Source: a bacterium (GTDB lineage Bacteria > SAR324 > XYD2-FULL-50-16). From it: a stretch of 64,000 nucleotides of DNA. Position numbers and translations under genes: made by a program. Shown here in pieces: positions 1-8,058 of the stretch (positions are counted from its first letter, which is position 1; each line of letters starts with the position of its first letter). The stretch lies in NCBI GenBank assembly GCA_024275165.1, contig JAJRZQ010000012.1, forward strand, positions 209,077 through 273,076, given 5' to 3'. The notes beneath the pieces were generated by a model that searched no databases, was not told the origin of the DNA, and was given only the letters and a program-made list of their open reading frames with translations.

Positions 1-582
1 TTGCAAAAAGAAGGGGTCGATCAAGCTCAGCAAGAGGCGGCAAGAATCATTGAAGAGGCCCAAAAGGAAGCGCAAGAGATTAAGCGGCAAGCGATTGGCG
101 AAACCAAAGAATGGGCCGCTGAGGCCAAAGCGGAACTGCATCGCCATCAAGAGGCATTAGAGCAACGGCTGCGGCTTGCTGCCAGAGACTTGGTTTTGCT
201 CACCAAAGAAAACCTAGAACAGGCCTTTGCCCAGTTTTTAAAACAATCCATTCAAAAAAATTTTACGCAAGAGGTGATGCAAAAGGCTCTGCTTGCGTTG
301 GCCAAGAGCTTTAACCAAGGCGATAAGTTGACCTTGGTTTGGCCCGAGGCAATGAAGGAGCAATTGGCGAATCAGTTGACCCAGGCCTTTGCCCAGGCCC
401 TAGGGCAGGAGGTAGAGCAAGCGAGGGATCAAGGCCTGGAACAGGGTTTTTGGCTCTATTTGGACGAAGAGAAGAAATATTATGATTTTTCCGTGCGACA
501 TCTGGGAGAAATCTTTTTCAATCGGCTCAGCGGCCCCATTAAAGAAGCCTTGGTGGGGTTTAATCTCCCCAGCGAATCATGA
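1..582 (+). CDS. atpE: V-type ATP synthase subunit E (5'-partial)
   Basis: This is the peripheral-stalk subunit E of a V/A-type ATPase, which links the catalytic head to the membrane subunit I. The first ~70 residues are an Ala/Glu/Gln/Lys-rich helix typical of the subunit E coiled coil, and the last ~100 form the compact head-binding domain. The frame is already open at base 1, and the family usually has about 5-15 more residues before the visible EGVDQA segment, so the true start probably lies outside the window and the TTG at base 1 is likely an internal Leu. The stop overlaps the next gene by 4 bases (ATGA), so it heads the ATPase operon here. The assignment rests on the helical pattern and on the very clear A, B, D, I and K genes that follow. 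Confidence 0.85.
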   Translation: MQKEGVDQAQQEAARIIEEAQKEAQEIKRQAIGETKEWAAEAKAELHRHQEALEQRLRLAARDLVLLTKENLEQAFAQFLKQSIQKNFTQEVMQKALLALAKSFNQGDKLTLVWPEAMKEQLANQLTQAFAQALGQEVEQARDQGLEQGFWLYLDEEKKYYDFSVRHLGEIFFNRLSGPIKEALVGFNLPSES

Positions 583-1112
583 GCCTCGTCTACCTTTTAA
601 CCACCCAACCCCCCTTGCTTTGGGGCAACCCCGCCCCGCTGAAGTGGGATGAGTTTTGCGAGCAGATCAAGGCTCTGCTGCCGGGCCAAGCCTCTGCCTG
701 CTTGGCCTTTGCTCAGCCCCCCTACCCCCCCTTGGGCGAGGCGACCCAGCGCTGGCGGGAATATGCCCAATCCTTGGCCCATGAGTTGGCAAAAGCCCGT
801 AGCAAACGGCTTCGTCGCAACGATCAAAGCCTTTCTTTAGAATACTTCCCCCAATGCCCCAGCAAGGATTTAGAAGAGATATTACAAGCCCCAAACCCTT
901 TAGAGGCGCAAAAAAGTCATTCTTCCCTGCTTTGGGAAGAGGCGGAACGGCAAGAGGCCCCCTTGGGTTATTGCCTGGAGCGGCTCGCTTTTTACGCCTT
1001 GAAGCTGAGTTTGTTGTTGCGCTTAGATGCTTATCATGAGCCCCAAGCCAGAGAAAAACTGGATTTTTGGTTGCAGGAAAAGATCACCCAACAGCTTAGG
1101 GGCCATCCATGA
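579..1112 (+). CDS. DUF2764-like protein of V-ATPase operon
   Basis: This 177-residue protein lies between subunits E and A. In chlamydial, spirochaetal and Bacteroidetes V-ATPase operons this slot holds a DUF2764 protein, often proposed to replace subunit C, the central-stalk adaptor. The N-terminus (VYLLTTQPPLLWG then PLKWDEF) resembles the family opening, in which a short beta strand is followed by a Leu/Pro-rich turn and a helix. The rest is mostly helical, with many Leu, Arg and Glu residues. Both ends overlap neighbours by 4 bases, which suggests translational coupling. I assign it by position and a loose sequence resemblance; a profile search would be needed to confirm it. No canonical subunit C, F or G gene is visible in the window. 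Confidence 0.6.
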   Translation: MSLVYLLTTQPPLLWGNPAPLKWDEFCEQIKALLPGQASACLAFAQPPYPPLGEATQRWREYAQSLAHELAKARSKRLRRNDQSLSLEYFPQCPSKDLEEILQAPNPLEAQKSHSSLLWEEAERQEAPLGYCLERLAFYALKLSLLLRLDAYHEPQAREKLDFWLQEKITQQLRGHP

Positions 1113-2851
1113 ATCAAACCCAGGGCCGGGTGACAGGCATCAACGCCAATTTGGTGAAGGTGGAGTTTGCGGGGGCAGTGCGGCAAAACGAAATCGCCTA
1201 TCTTCATCAGGGTAAAAACCGCTTAAAGAGTGAGGTGATCCGCATTCAGGGAAACCAAGCCGAAATGCAGGTTTTTGAAGACACTCGAGGGCTTCAGGTG
1301 GGGGACAGGGCGAGTTTTACAGGAGAGCTTTTAAGTGTCGAGCTGGGGCCGGGGCTTTTGGGCCAGATTTTTGACGGGTTGCAAAACCCCTTGGAGGTCT
1401 TAGCGGCAAAAAAGGGGCTTTTTACCCCCAAGGGCTTTGAGGTGCCTAAACTCGACCAAAAAAAACGCTGGGATTATACCCCGGTCGCTGAGATGGGGCA
1501 AAGGTTGAAAGGAGGTCAGGCCTTAGGGGCGGTGCCCGAAATGGCCTTTGTTCATCAGATTTTTGTCCCCTATTCTTGGCAGGGGGCTTGGGAATTGGTT
1601 TGGGTGGCCCGGGCCGGGGCCTATAGCTTAAAAGAACCGATTGCCCGCTTAAAAAACAGCCAAGGGCAAGAGCGGGAAGCTTTTTTAAGTTTTTCCTGGC
1701 CGGTCAAACGCCCGATTCAGGCCTTTAAGCAAAGGCTGCGGCCCACAGAGCCCATGATTACGCAAATTCGCTTGATTGATTGCTTTTTCCCTGTCGCCAA
1801 GGGGGGAACCTATTGCATCCCCGGGCCGTTTGGGGCGGGGAAGACGGTTTTGCAGCAATTAACCAGCCGTTACGCCGGAGTGGATGTGGTGCTGATCGCT
1901 GCTTGCGGCGAGCGGGCCAATGAGGTGGTGGAAACGATTAAAGAGTTCCCCTTGCTCAAAGACCCGAAACGAGGCACGAGCTTGATGGAACGAACCATCA
2001 TCATCTGCAATACCTCCAGCATGCCGGTGGCGGCCCGAGAATCGAGCGTCTATACGGCGGTCACCTTGGCGGAGCATTATCGGCAAATGGGGTTGGATGT
2101 CCTGCTTTTGGCCGATTCCACCAGCCGCTGGGCCCAAGCCTTGCGAGAGCGGAGCGGCCGTTTGGAGGAGATCCCCGGGGAAGAAGCCTTCCCCGCTTAC
2201 CTTGAATCGGTGATCGCCGCTTTTTACGAGCGCGCCGGGCGGGTGGAGTTGGAAAACGACCAAACCGGCTCGGTCACCATTGGGGGCACGGTCAGCCCCG
2301 CGGGGGGGAACTTTGAAGAGCCGGTCACCAAAGCGACCTTAAAGGTCGTGGGGGCCTTTCATGCCTTAAGTCGAGAGCGCTCGGACGCGCGCAAGTTCCC
2401 GGCGATTCACCCTTTAGAAAGTTGGACCCGTTATCAGGGGATTTTACCTGGTTCTGAACGAGAAGAAATTCTTTCACTCCTGCGTCGCGCTCAAGTGGTA
2501 GAAGAGATGATGAAGGTCGTAGGGGAAGAGGGGACCAGCTTGGAAGACTTTATTCTTTATTTGAAAGGGGAGTTTTTTGAACAGGTCTTTTTACAGCAAA
2601 ACGCCTTTGACTTAGTCGATGCCGCGACCAGCCAAGAACGGCAGATTTACGGTATCCAGTTGGCGCAAGAGGTCTTGCAGGCAAAGTTTGCCTTTCAGAC
2701 AAAAGACCCGGCCCGCAGCCTCTTTCATCGCTTGAGGCAAGCCTTTGTGGACTACAATTCCACCCCCTGGGAGAAAGAAAAGATTGAGCCTTTGGTAGAA
2801 CGCATCGGCGGATTGATTGATGAGGGGGTAGGGAATGAAGGCGAAATTTAA
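1109..2851 (+). CDS. atpA: V-type ATP synthase catalytic subunit A
   Basis: This is the catalytic A subunit, which hydrolyses or makes ATP in the A3B3 head. The length of 580 residues is normal. The Walker A loop GPFGAGKT occupies residues 239-246 with Lys245, followed by the CGER motif (Glu268, Arg269) that is diagnostic of A subunits. The arginine-rich segment [12 protein letters not shown] and the non-homologous bulge domain between residues ~110 and 190 are also present. The start ATG overlaps the preceding gene by 4 bases and the stop overlaps subunit B by 17 bases, so the operon is tightly packed. It is clearly the V/A type rather than the F-type beta subunit because it is longer and carries the bulge insertion. 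Confidence 0.97.
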   Translation: MNQTQGRVTGINANLVKVEFAGAVRQNEIAYLHQGKNRLKSEVIRIQGNQAEMQVFEDTRGLQVGDRASFTGELLSVELGPGLLGQIFDGLQNPLEVLAAKKGLFTPKGFEVPKLDQKKRWDYTPVAEMGQRLKGGQALGAVPEMAFVHQIFVPYSWQGAWELVWVARAGAYSLKEPIARLKNSQGQEREAFLSFSWPVKRPIQAFKQRLRPTEPMITQIRLIDCFFPVAKGGTYCIPGPFGAGKTVLQQLTSRYAGVDVVLIAACGERANEVVETIKEFPLLKDPKRGTSLMERTIIICNTSSMPVAARESSVYTAVTLAEHYRQMGLDVLLLADSTSRWAQALRERSGRLEEIPGEEAFPAYLESVIAAFYERAGRVELENDQTGSVTIGGTVSPAGGNFEEPVTKATLKVVGAFHALSRERSDARKFPAIHPLESWTRYQGILPGSEREEILSLLRRAQVVEEMMKVVGEEGTSLEDFILYLKGEFFEQVFLQQNAFDLVDAATSQERQIYGIQLAQEVLQAKFAFQTKDPARSLFHRLRQAFVDYNSTPWEKEKIEPLVERIGGLIDEGVGNEGEI

Positions 2852-4145
2852 TCGCATTCAAAAGATTTTAGGCAATGTGGTCATGGTTCGCGCCGAGGGC
2901 GTGAGTTATGGCGAATTGGCCTTGATCCGCTCGAAAGAGGGGGAAAGCCTCTCTGAGGTGATTCGGATTGAAAAGGAGGAGGTTTCCTTGCAGGTCTTTG
3001 CCGGTAGCGCCGGGATTGGCACCCACGATGAGGTGGAATTTTTAGGCAGCGGGATGAAGGTTCCCTTTTCCGCTCATTTGGTTGGGCGGATTTTCGACGG
3101 GAAAGGAACCCCGCGCGATGGCGGCCCCGCCTTGACGGATCAGTTGATCGAGGTGGGCGGCCCCTGCCTAAACCCGGTGACTCGCTTGCTGCCCTCAAAG
3201 ATGATTCATACCCATATCCCCATGATCGACCTGTTCAACAGCTTGGTGGAGGCGCAAAAAATCTCGATTTTTTCCTCTTCCGGGGAACCGCATAACGAGG
3301 TCATGGCCCGGATCGCCTTGCAGGCGGAAGTGGATTTAATCGTCTTAGGCGGGATGGGGTTGAGGTATGACGATTATCTCTTTTTCAAAGAACAATTAGA
3401 AGAAAGCGGTGCCTTGAGCCGCTCGATTTTGTTTATTCACACGGCGCAAAACCCGGTCGTCGAGGCCTTAAAGGTGCCCGACCTATGCCTTGCGGTGGCG
3501 GAAAACTTTGCCTTGCAGGGCAAACGGGTGTTGTGCCTGCTCACCGATATGACAAACTTTTGCGATGCCTTGAAAGAGGTGTCGATCATCATGGAGCAAA
3601 TCCCGGCGAATCGAGGTTATCCCGGGGATTTATACAGCCAACTGGCCAAACGCTATGAAAAAGCCGCCGCCTTTGACGGCGCGGGCTCTGTGACCCTGTT
3701 GAGCGTAACCACCATGCCCGGGGGGGATGTAACCCATCCCGTGCCCGACAACACCGGCTATATCACCGAAGGGCAATATTACCTCAACAAGGGCCGGATT
3801 GAGCCCTTCGGCAGCTTGAGCCGACTCAAGCAGTTGGTGAACAAACACACGAGACAAGACCACCGAGCCATTATGGATGTGATGATCCAGCTTTACGCTA
3901 AATCTCAGGAAACAATGGAAAAAAGATCCATGGGCTTTCGGATGTCGGAATGGGATCAACGGCTCTTAGCCTATGGAGAGGCCTTTGAAGCGGAATTGAT
4001 GAGCCTGAAACTCGACCTCACCTTGGAAAAAGCCTTGGATCATAGCTGGGCCTTGCTCGCTCGTTTTTTCAATCAGGAAGAAACGGGGTTGCAAAGCGAG
4101 TTGGTCCAGCGGTTTTGGCCAATGCCAGCAGCAAAACAGGGGTAG
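2835..4145 (+). CDS. atpB: V-type ATP synthase subunit B
   Basis: This is the non-catalytic nucleotide-binding B subunit that alternates with A in the head. It has 436 residues, as expected. The region matching the Walker A loop reads [10 protein letters not shown], the degenerate form typical of B subunits, which lack the GKT lysine. Other family landmarks are [27 protein letters not shown] and the [24 protein letters not shown] region, here read in parts. It begins inside the 3' end of atpA and is followed after a single base by subunit D, so it is part of one transcript. Confidence 0.97.
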   Translation: MKAKFNRIQKILGNVVMVRAEGVSYGELALIRSKEGESLSEVIRIEKEEVSLQVFAGSAGIGTHDEVEFLGSGMKVPFSAHLVGRIFDGKGTPRDGGPALTDQLIEVGGPCLNPVTRLLPSKMIHTHIPMIDLFNSLVEAQKISIFSSSGEPHNEVMARIALQAEVDLIVLGGMGLRYDDYLFFKEQLEESGALSRSILFIHTAQNPVVEALKVPDLCLAVAENFALQGKRVLCLLTDMTNFCDALKEVSIIMEQIPANRGYPGDLYSQLAKRYEKAAAFDGAGSVTLLSVTTMPGGDVTHPVPDNTGYITEGQYYLNKGRIEPFGSLSRLKQLVNKHTRQDHRAIMDVMIQLYAKSQETMEKRSMGFRMSEWDQRLLAYGEAFEAELMSLKLDLTLEKALDHSWALLARFFNQEETGLQSELVQRFWPMPAAKQG

Positions 4146-4146
4146 G

Positions 4147-4764
4147 ATGAGCCGCTTGCAATTGACGCAAAAGGAGCTGAAACGGCAAAAGGATCAATTA
4201 AAATCCTTTCGTCGCTATTTGCCCACCTTAAACCAAAAAAAGAAGCTTTTACAAAAGGAGTTGCGGCTTTTAATCCAGGAAGAGTCCGCCCTAGCGCGGC
4301 AAATCGAAGCGCGGGCCCGCCAGGCCAAGGCTTGGCTTGGCGTCTTTGCCGAGGCGCGGCCTTCTTTTGAGTTGCTGGAAGTCAACCAATTGGTTTTAGA
4401 GCAAGATTCTTTAGCGGGGATTGAGCTTCCCCGTTTGGTGAGTGTAGAGATGAGCGTAGGAGAATACGACCTGTACCAGACCCCGGTTTGGGTGGATGGG
4501 GCCTTGGTTTGGCTGCAAGAAGAGTTAAAGTTGCGTTTTCGGTTTCAAATCGCCTTAAAACGCAAAGAACGGGCGCAAGAAGAGTTTTTACAAACAACGC
4601 AACGGATCAACTTGTTTGAAAAAGTCAAGATTCCCCAGGCCCAAGCCGCGATTCGTAAAATCAACGCCTATTTGGACGACCAACAAACCATCGCCATTGG
4701 CTGGGCCTTAGGGGCCAAAAAGAAGCTCGCCCTGGCCGAGGGGAGCAAGGGAGAGGGGCGATGA
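4147..4764 (+). CDS. atpD: V-type ATP synthase subunit D
   Basis: This is the central rotor shaft subunit D, which turns inside the A3B3 head and transmits torque to the K ring. The 205-residue protein is mostly helical and basic, with long N-terminal (residues 1-65) and C-terminal (residues ~120-190) helices around a short central domain. It opens with LQLTQKELKRQKDQL, close to the family's usual opening, and has the conserved C-terminal pattern of an LFEKVKIP segment followed by a helix. It starts one base after atpB stops and overlaps subunit I by 4 bases. Subunits F and G, which normally accompany D, are not seen nearby. Confidence 0.93.
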   Translation: MSRLQLTQKELKRQKDQLKSFRRYLPTLNQKKKLLQKELRLLIQEESALARQIEARARQAKAWLGVFAEARPSFELLEVNQLVLEQDSLAGIELPRLVSVEMSVGEYDLYQTPVWVDGALVWLQEELKLRFRFQIALKRKERAQEEFLQTTQRINLFEKVKIPQAQAAIRKINAYLDDQQTIAIGWALGAKKKLALAEGSKGEGR

Positions 4765-6563
4765 TCGAGCCAATGTTGCAGGTGACCCTGTTGTTTACCC
4801 AACAACGCCAAGAGGCTATTTTGCTCGCTTTGCAACAAGACGGCCTGATCCACTTTGACTTAGCCGCGCCTACGGCGGCCGCTTTAGAGCCCCCGGTGCA
4901 GTACCGGAAAAAAATCGAAGCCCTGCTGAAATTGTATCCCCCCGGTCATTTTAGCCAGATTCGTAGAGAGGTCAGCTTGGAGCTGGATTTAACCGTGGTC
5001 GATGAGTTGACCCGCGTGCATCGTTCCATCCAGGAGACGCAAAAGGAAATCACCTTGATTTGTTCTGAGATCCCGATAGCCGCCCCCTATGGAGATTTTA
5101 ACGAAGCCTTGTTGGAAGAGTTGCGAAAGCAGGGGCTTTATTTGCTTCACTACCGGGTTGATCAAGGGGAACTCCGCAGCTTAAAGGGCTTGGATTGGTT
5201 TTCTATCTTTACCAAAGAGGGGAAGGAGTATCTGGTGGTGGTCTCGAAAGACCCCAACCTAGAGCTGCCCTTTAAAAAATTGAGCTTGCCGGAAAAAAGC
5301 GTAACCGCGCTCAAAGGAGAACTCAAAGCCCTAAGGGAGCAAAAAGAGTCGCTTTTAAGGCAGGAGGAAATCTTATTAGAAGATCCTACCCCAATTCAGC
5401 ACCTGCATTGGGAGGTTTCCAACCTCATTGAGTTTGAGCGGGCAAAAAAGACGACTCAACAAGAAGAGCAGGTGAACTGGCTGGTGGGCTATTGCCCTAA
5501 GGATCGCTTGTTTATTTTAGAAGCAATGGCGCAGTCTCATGGCTTTGCGTTGCTCGCTCGGGACGCGGACCAAAGCGCGGCGACCCCGGTGCGGATCAAA
5601 CAAAATCGTTGGACTCGGCTTTTTGCCCCCGTGATGGCCTTTATTGGGGTTGTTCCCGGTTATGATGAGCGAGATGCCGGCCCCGCCTTTTTAATCTTTT
5701 TTACCCTCTTTTTTGCCCTCTTGGTGGGGGATGGAGGGTATGGATTGGTGATGCTCGCGCTCACTTGCGCGCTGAAGCTTAAAAAAAAGGACTGGCCTCC
5801 TGAGGTGTTCCATCTTTTTTTTCTGTTGTCTGGGGCGAGTCTGGTTTGGGGAGCCCTAACCGGTTTGTGGTTTGGTTATGAGCCCCTGGGGAGTCAAGGT
5901 TTTTTGCGCGCGCTGGTGATCCCGGAGCTTTACGCCTACGCCAAAGAATCCGACGCTTTGATGATCCGTTTGGTTTTTATCTTAGGCTTAACGCAATTGC
6001 TGTTGGCCCACTTTTGGGAATTCAGCCGTAAGCCGAGGTTGGCGCAGAGGCTCACCGAGGTGGGTTGGGGCTTGTTTTTAATCGGGGCCTTCTTTTTGGC
6101 GAAATATTTTCTTTTGCAAGACCCCATGCCCCCCTTGGCAAAATCTTTGTTTGTTGTGGGGCTGGGTTTGGTCTTGTTGTTTGGGGAGCAGCGACCGCAG
6201 CGAAGTTGGTTAAAGGGGCTTGCTTGGGGGGTGGCGCAATTTCCCATGAACCTTTTGGGGGCCATTGGTTTTTTTTCCGATCTCGTGAGTTACATCCGCT
6301 TGTTTGCCTTGGGGCTGGCGACCAAACAAATGGCGCAAGCGGCCAACGACCTTGCCTTAAGCGGCGGCCATGAAGGGTTTTTTGGGGTTTTGGGGGCCGT
6401 CGTGATCTTGCTTTTGGGGCACAGCATCAACCTGACCTTAGCGGGCGTCGCGGTGATGGTGCATGGGATTCGTTTGAATTTTTTAGAGTTTGCCAAGCAC
6501 TTAAATATGCAATGGACGGGGAAACCCTTTGTTCCCTTTCAACGCGCTCCTCGGAGCTTTTAA
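4761..6563 (+). CDS. atpI: V-type ATP synthase subunit I (a-subunit)
   Basis: This is the membrane stator that carries the ion half-channels. The first ~290 residues are soluble and rich in coiled coil; the remainder has about seven hydrophobic helices starting near residue 295. The essential arginine lies in the penultimate helix within SYIRLFALGLATKQMA, which aligns with the conserved Arg of NtpI and yeast Vph1 that faces the ring glutamate. The length of 600 residues is at the short end of the family, as in chlamydial homologues. It overlaps atpD by 4 bases and is followed 11 bases later by subunit K. Confidence 0.95.
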   Translation: MIEPMLQVTLLFTQQRQEAILLALQQDGLIHFDLAAPTAAALEPPVQYRKKIEALLKLYPPGHFSQIRREVSLELDLTVVDELTRVHRSIQETQKEITLICSEIPIAAPYGDFNEALLEELRKQGLYLLHYRVDQGELRSLKGLDWFSIFTKEGKEYLVVVSKDPNLELPFKKLSLPEKSVTALKGELKALREQKESLLRQEEILLEDPTPIQHLHWEVSNLIEFERAKKTTQQEEQVNWLVGYCPKDRLFILEAMAQSHGFALLARDADQSAATPVRIKQNRWTRLFAPVMAFIGVVPGYDERDAGPAFLIFFTLFFALLVGDGGYGLVMLALTCALKLKKKDWPPEVFHLFFLLSGASLVWGALTGLWFGYEPLGSQGFLRALVIPELYAYAKESDALMIRLVFILGLTQLLLAHFWEFSRKPRLAQRLTEVGWGLFLIGAFFLAKYFLLQDPMPPLAKSLFVVGLGLVLLFGEQRPQRSWLKGLAWGVAQFPMNLLGAIGFFSDLVSYIRLFALGLATKQMAQAANDLALSGGHEGFFGVLGAVVILLLGHSINLTLAGVAVMVHGIRLNFLEFAKHLNMQWTGKPFVPFQRAPRSF

Positions 6564-6574
6564 TAGGAGAGATT

Positions 6575-7018
6575 ATGCAATGGTTTGATTCTTTTGGCGC
6601 CGCCGGTTATATCTTTGCTCTCACCTTTGCCGCCATGGGCAGCGCCTTGGGCACGGGGATCACGGGCCAGGCGGCTATTGGCGCTTGGCGCAAGGCCTTT
6701 TTAAAAGGGCAGGCGGCGCCTTTTATTCTCATTGCCTTTGCCTCGGCACCCCTTTCCCAAACCATTTACGGGATGATTTTGATGAACAGCCTGAAGGCGG
6801 CGGGGTTGGAGGTTCCTCCCATGGTGAAAGCGATGAGCGGTCTTTTTGGGGGGATGGCGATTGGGGCTTCGGCTTGGCTTCAGGGCAAGGCGGGGGCAGC
6901 GGCCTGCGAGGCTTTAGTGGATACCGACAAAGGCTTAGGTAATTATATCATGATCTTGGGCATTATTGAAACCGTTGCCCTATTCGTGATGGTTTTTTTA
7001 ATGACCGCCCTAGGCTAA
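6575..7018 (+). CDS. atpK: V-type ATP synthase subunit K (ring proteolipid)
   Basis: This 147-residue proteolipid forms the rotor ring. It contains two helical hairpins (four membrane segments), each with Gly/Ala-rich packing. I chose ATG at 6575 because a good ribosome-binding site (AGGAGA) ends 4 bases upstream; an in-frame start at 6512 would add 21 non-family residues inside atpI. The ion-binding glutamate is Glu132 in GIIETVALF. Gln62, Gln103 and Ser61 line up with Gln65, Gln110 and Thr64, which coordinate sodium in Enterococcus hirae NtpK. That suggests Na+ coupling, though it is not proof. The gene ends the operon and its stop overlaps the convergent gene by 4 bases. Confidence 0.93.
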   Translation: MQWFDSFGAAGYIFALTFAAMGSALGTGITGQAAIGAWRKAFLKGQAAPFILIAFASAPLSQTIYGMILMNSLKAAGLEVPPMVKAMSGLFGGMAIGASAWLQGKAGAAACEALVDTDKGLGNYIMILGIIETVALFVMVFLMTALG

Positions 7019-8058
7019 AAATAAGCTTGCAGCCCAAGCTGTACCTGCGCTTGGTTGACTCGTTTTTGCAAGGGTTCTTGCAGCCATTGGGCGCGGCCAA
7101 TCCAGTGTAGGGGGCCTTTCCCCAGGCTTTGTTTGATTGCCAGACTGAAGCTTTGCAGCAGTTCAACCTGATTCACCGAGTTGAGAGCCCAATCATTGAG
7201 TGTTTTTTGGTAGAGGTCTTTGCGGTTGGCTACTTTGAATTGATGTCGGAAGGTCAACTCCGCATCGCCGTAGAGCCAGGCAAACTGATTTTCAATCTCA
7301 AAGCGATAACTGGTCTGAGTCCCTCTTTTTTCTCGTTGGATAAAATAGGTTAAATTTCTCCAAAAGGGTAGGAACCCGGGGATTTCGGGCCGTCTGTTTT
7401 CGTACTTGTACCCCGAGAGGAGCGCAAAGGGGGTCTCGACCCCTTGGGTGAGGATGGAGCGATTGTTGAAATAGAGGGAGTGATAGCGATAAGCATTGGA
7501 AATCCAACCGATTTCGACTTGGTGGTTGGTATATTGCACCCAATCGAGATTGCGCCCTGTTTGTAATTCGCTTCGCCTTTCCAGCCTGCGGGAGAACTCG
7601 ATAAAACTTCCCTTTTCCTCAAACCGTAAGCTGCCGCCGAAGGTATTGGGGAGGGTTTTTTCTTGGGTTTTCGCCTGGTAAGAGCCCCGTTCTTTACCGG
7701 CAATCCATTGGGTGCTGTTGATTTGCAGGTCCATTTTTCCCGTTTTGATTTGGAAAAAGGACTTGTTTAAGGAAAAGGTTTGACGGTGTAAGAGGTCGGC
7801 AGTGGAATCATAAATTTGTTCCTGGAACTCTTCTGTTTCAAACTCCCAGGTGAAGCGACCTAGGGGGATGGAAACATTCCGGCGGGTGCGTTGCGCCTCT
7901 TCTTTGATCTCGAGTTGCAAGGGGCTGAGCGCGTCTTTTTGGCTGTATTGGCTTTGGCTCTCTGCCTCCCCTTGCAGGGTGAGTTGGAAGGCGGAGAGCG
8001 GCGTGGGGAAAAGGGCAAGCCAGATCAAGGTCAAGAGGAGGGGGGTAAATCGTTTCAT
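7015..8058 (-). CDS. Outer-membrane beta-barrel-like protein
   Basis: This 347-residue protein starts with a clear Sec signal peptide (MKRFTPLLL, then a hydrophobic core ending near PLSA). The mature part is made of alternating polar/hydrophobic stretches with many Tyr, Phe, Arg and Gln residues, ends in a terminal Phe (LQAYF), and resembles an outer-membrane beta-barrel. I do not recognise a named family. I chose the ATG at 8058 because it begins the signal peptide; longer in-frame starts would bury it. Its start overlaps the stop of the upstream lipoprotein gene by 4 bases, so the two are probably translated together and may act together in the envelope. Confidence 0.7.
   Translation of the reverse strand: MKRFTPLLLTLIWLALFPTPLSAFQLTLQGEAESQSQYSQKDALSPLQLEIKEEAQRTRRNVSIPLGRFTWEFETEEFQEQIYDSTADLLHRQTFSLNKSFFQIKTGKMDLQINSTQWIAGKERGSYQAKTQEKTLPNTFGGSLRFEEKGSFIEFSRRLERRSELQTGRNLDWVQYTNHQVEIGWISNAYRYHSLYFNNRSILTQGVETPFALLSGYKYENRRPEIPGFLPFWRNLTYFIQREKRGTQTSYRFEIENQFAWLYGDAELTFRHQFKVANRKDLYQKTLNDWALNSVNQVELLQSFSLAIKQSLGKGPLHWIGRAQWLQEPLQKRVNQAQVQLGLQAYF

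Noticed and set aside
1859..2263. 134-codon frame antisense to atpA
   Set aside because: It is a mirror frame of a strongly conserved catalytic gene; the codon pattern of the plus strand explains it.
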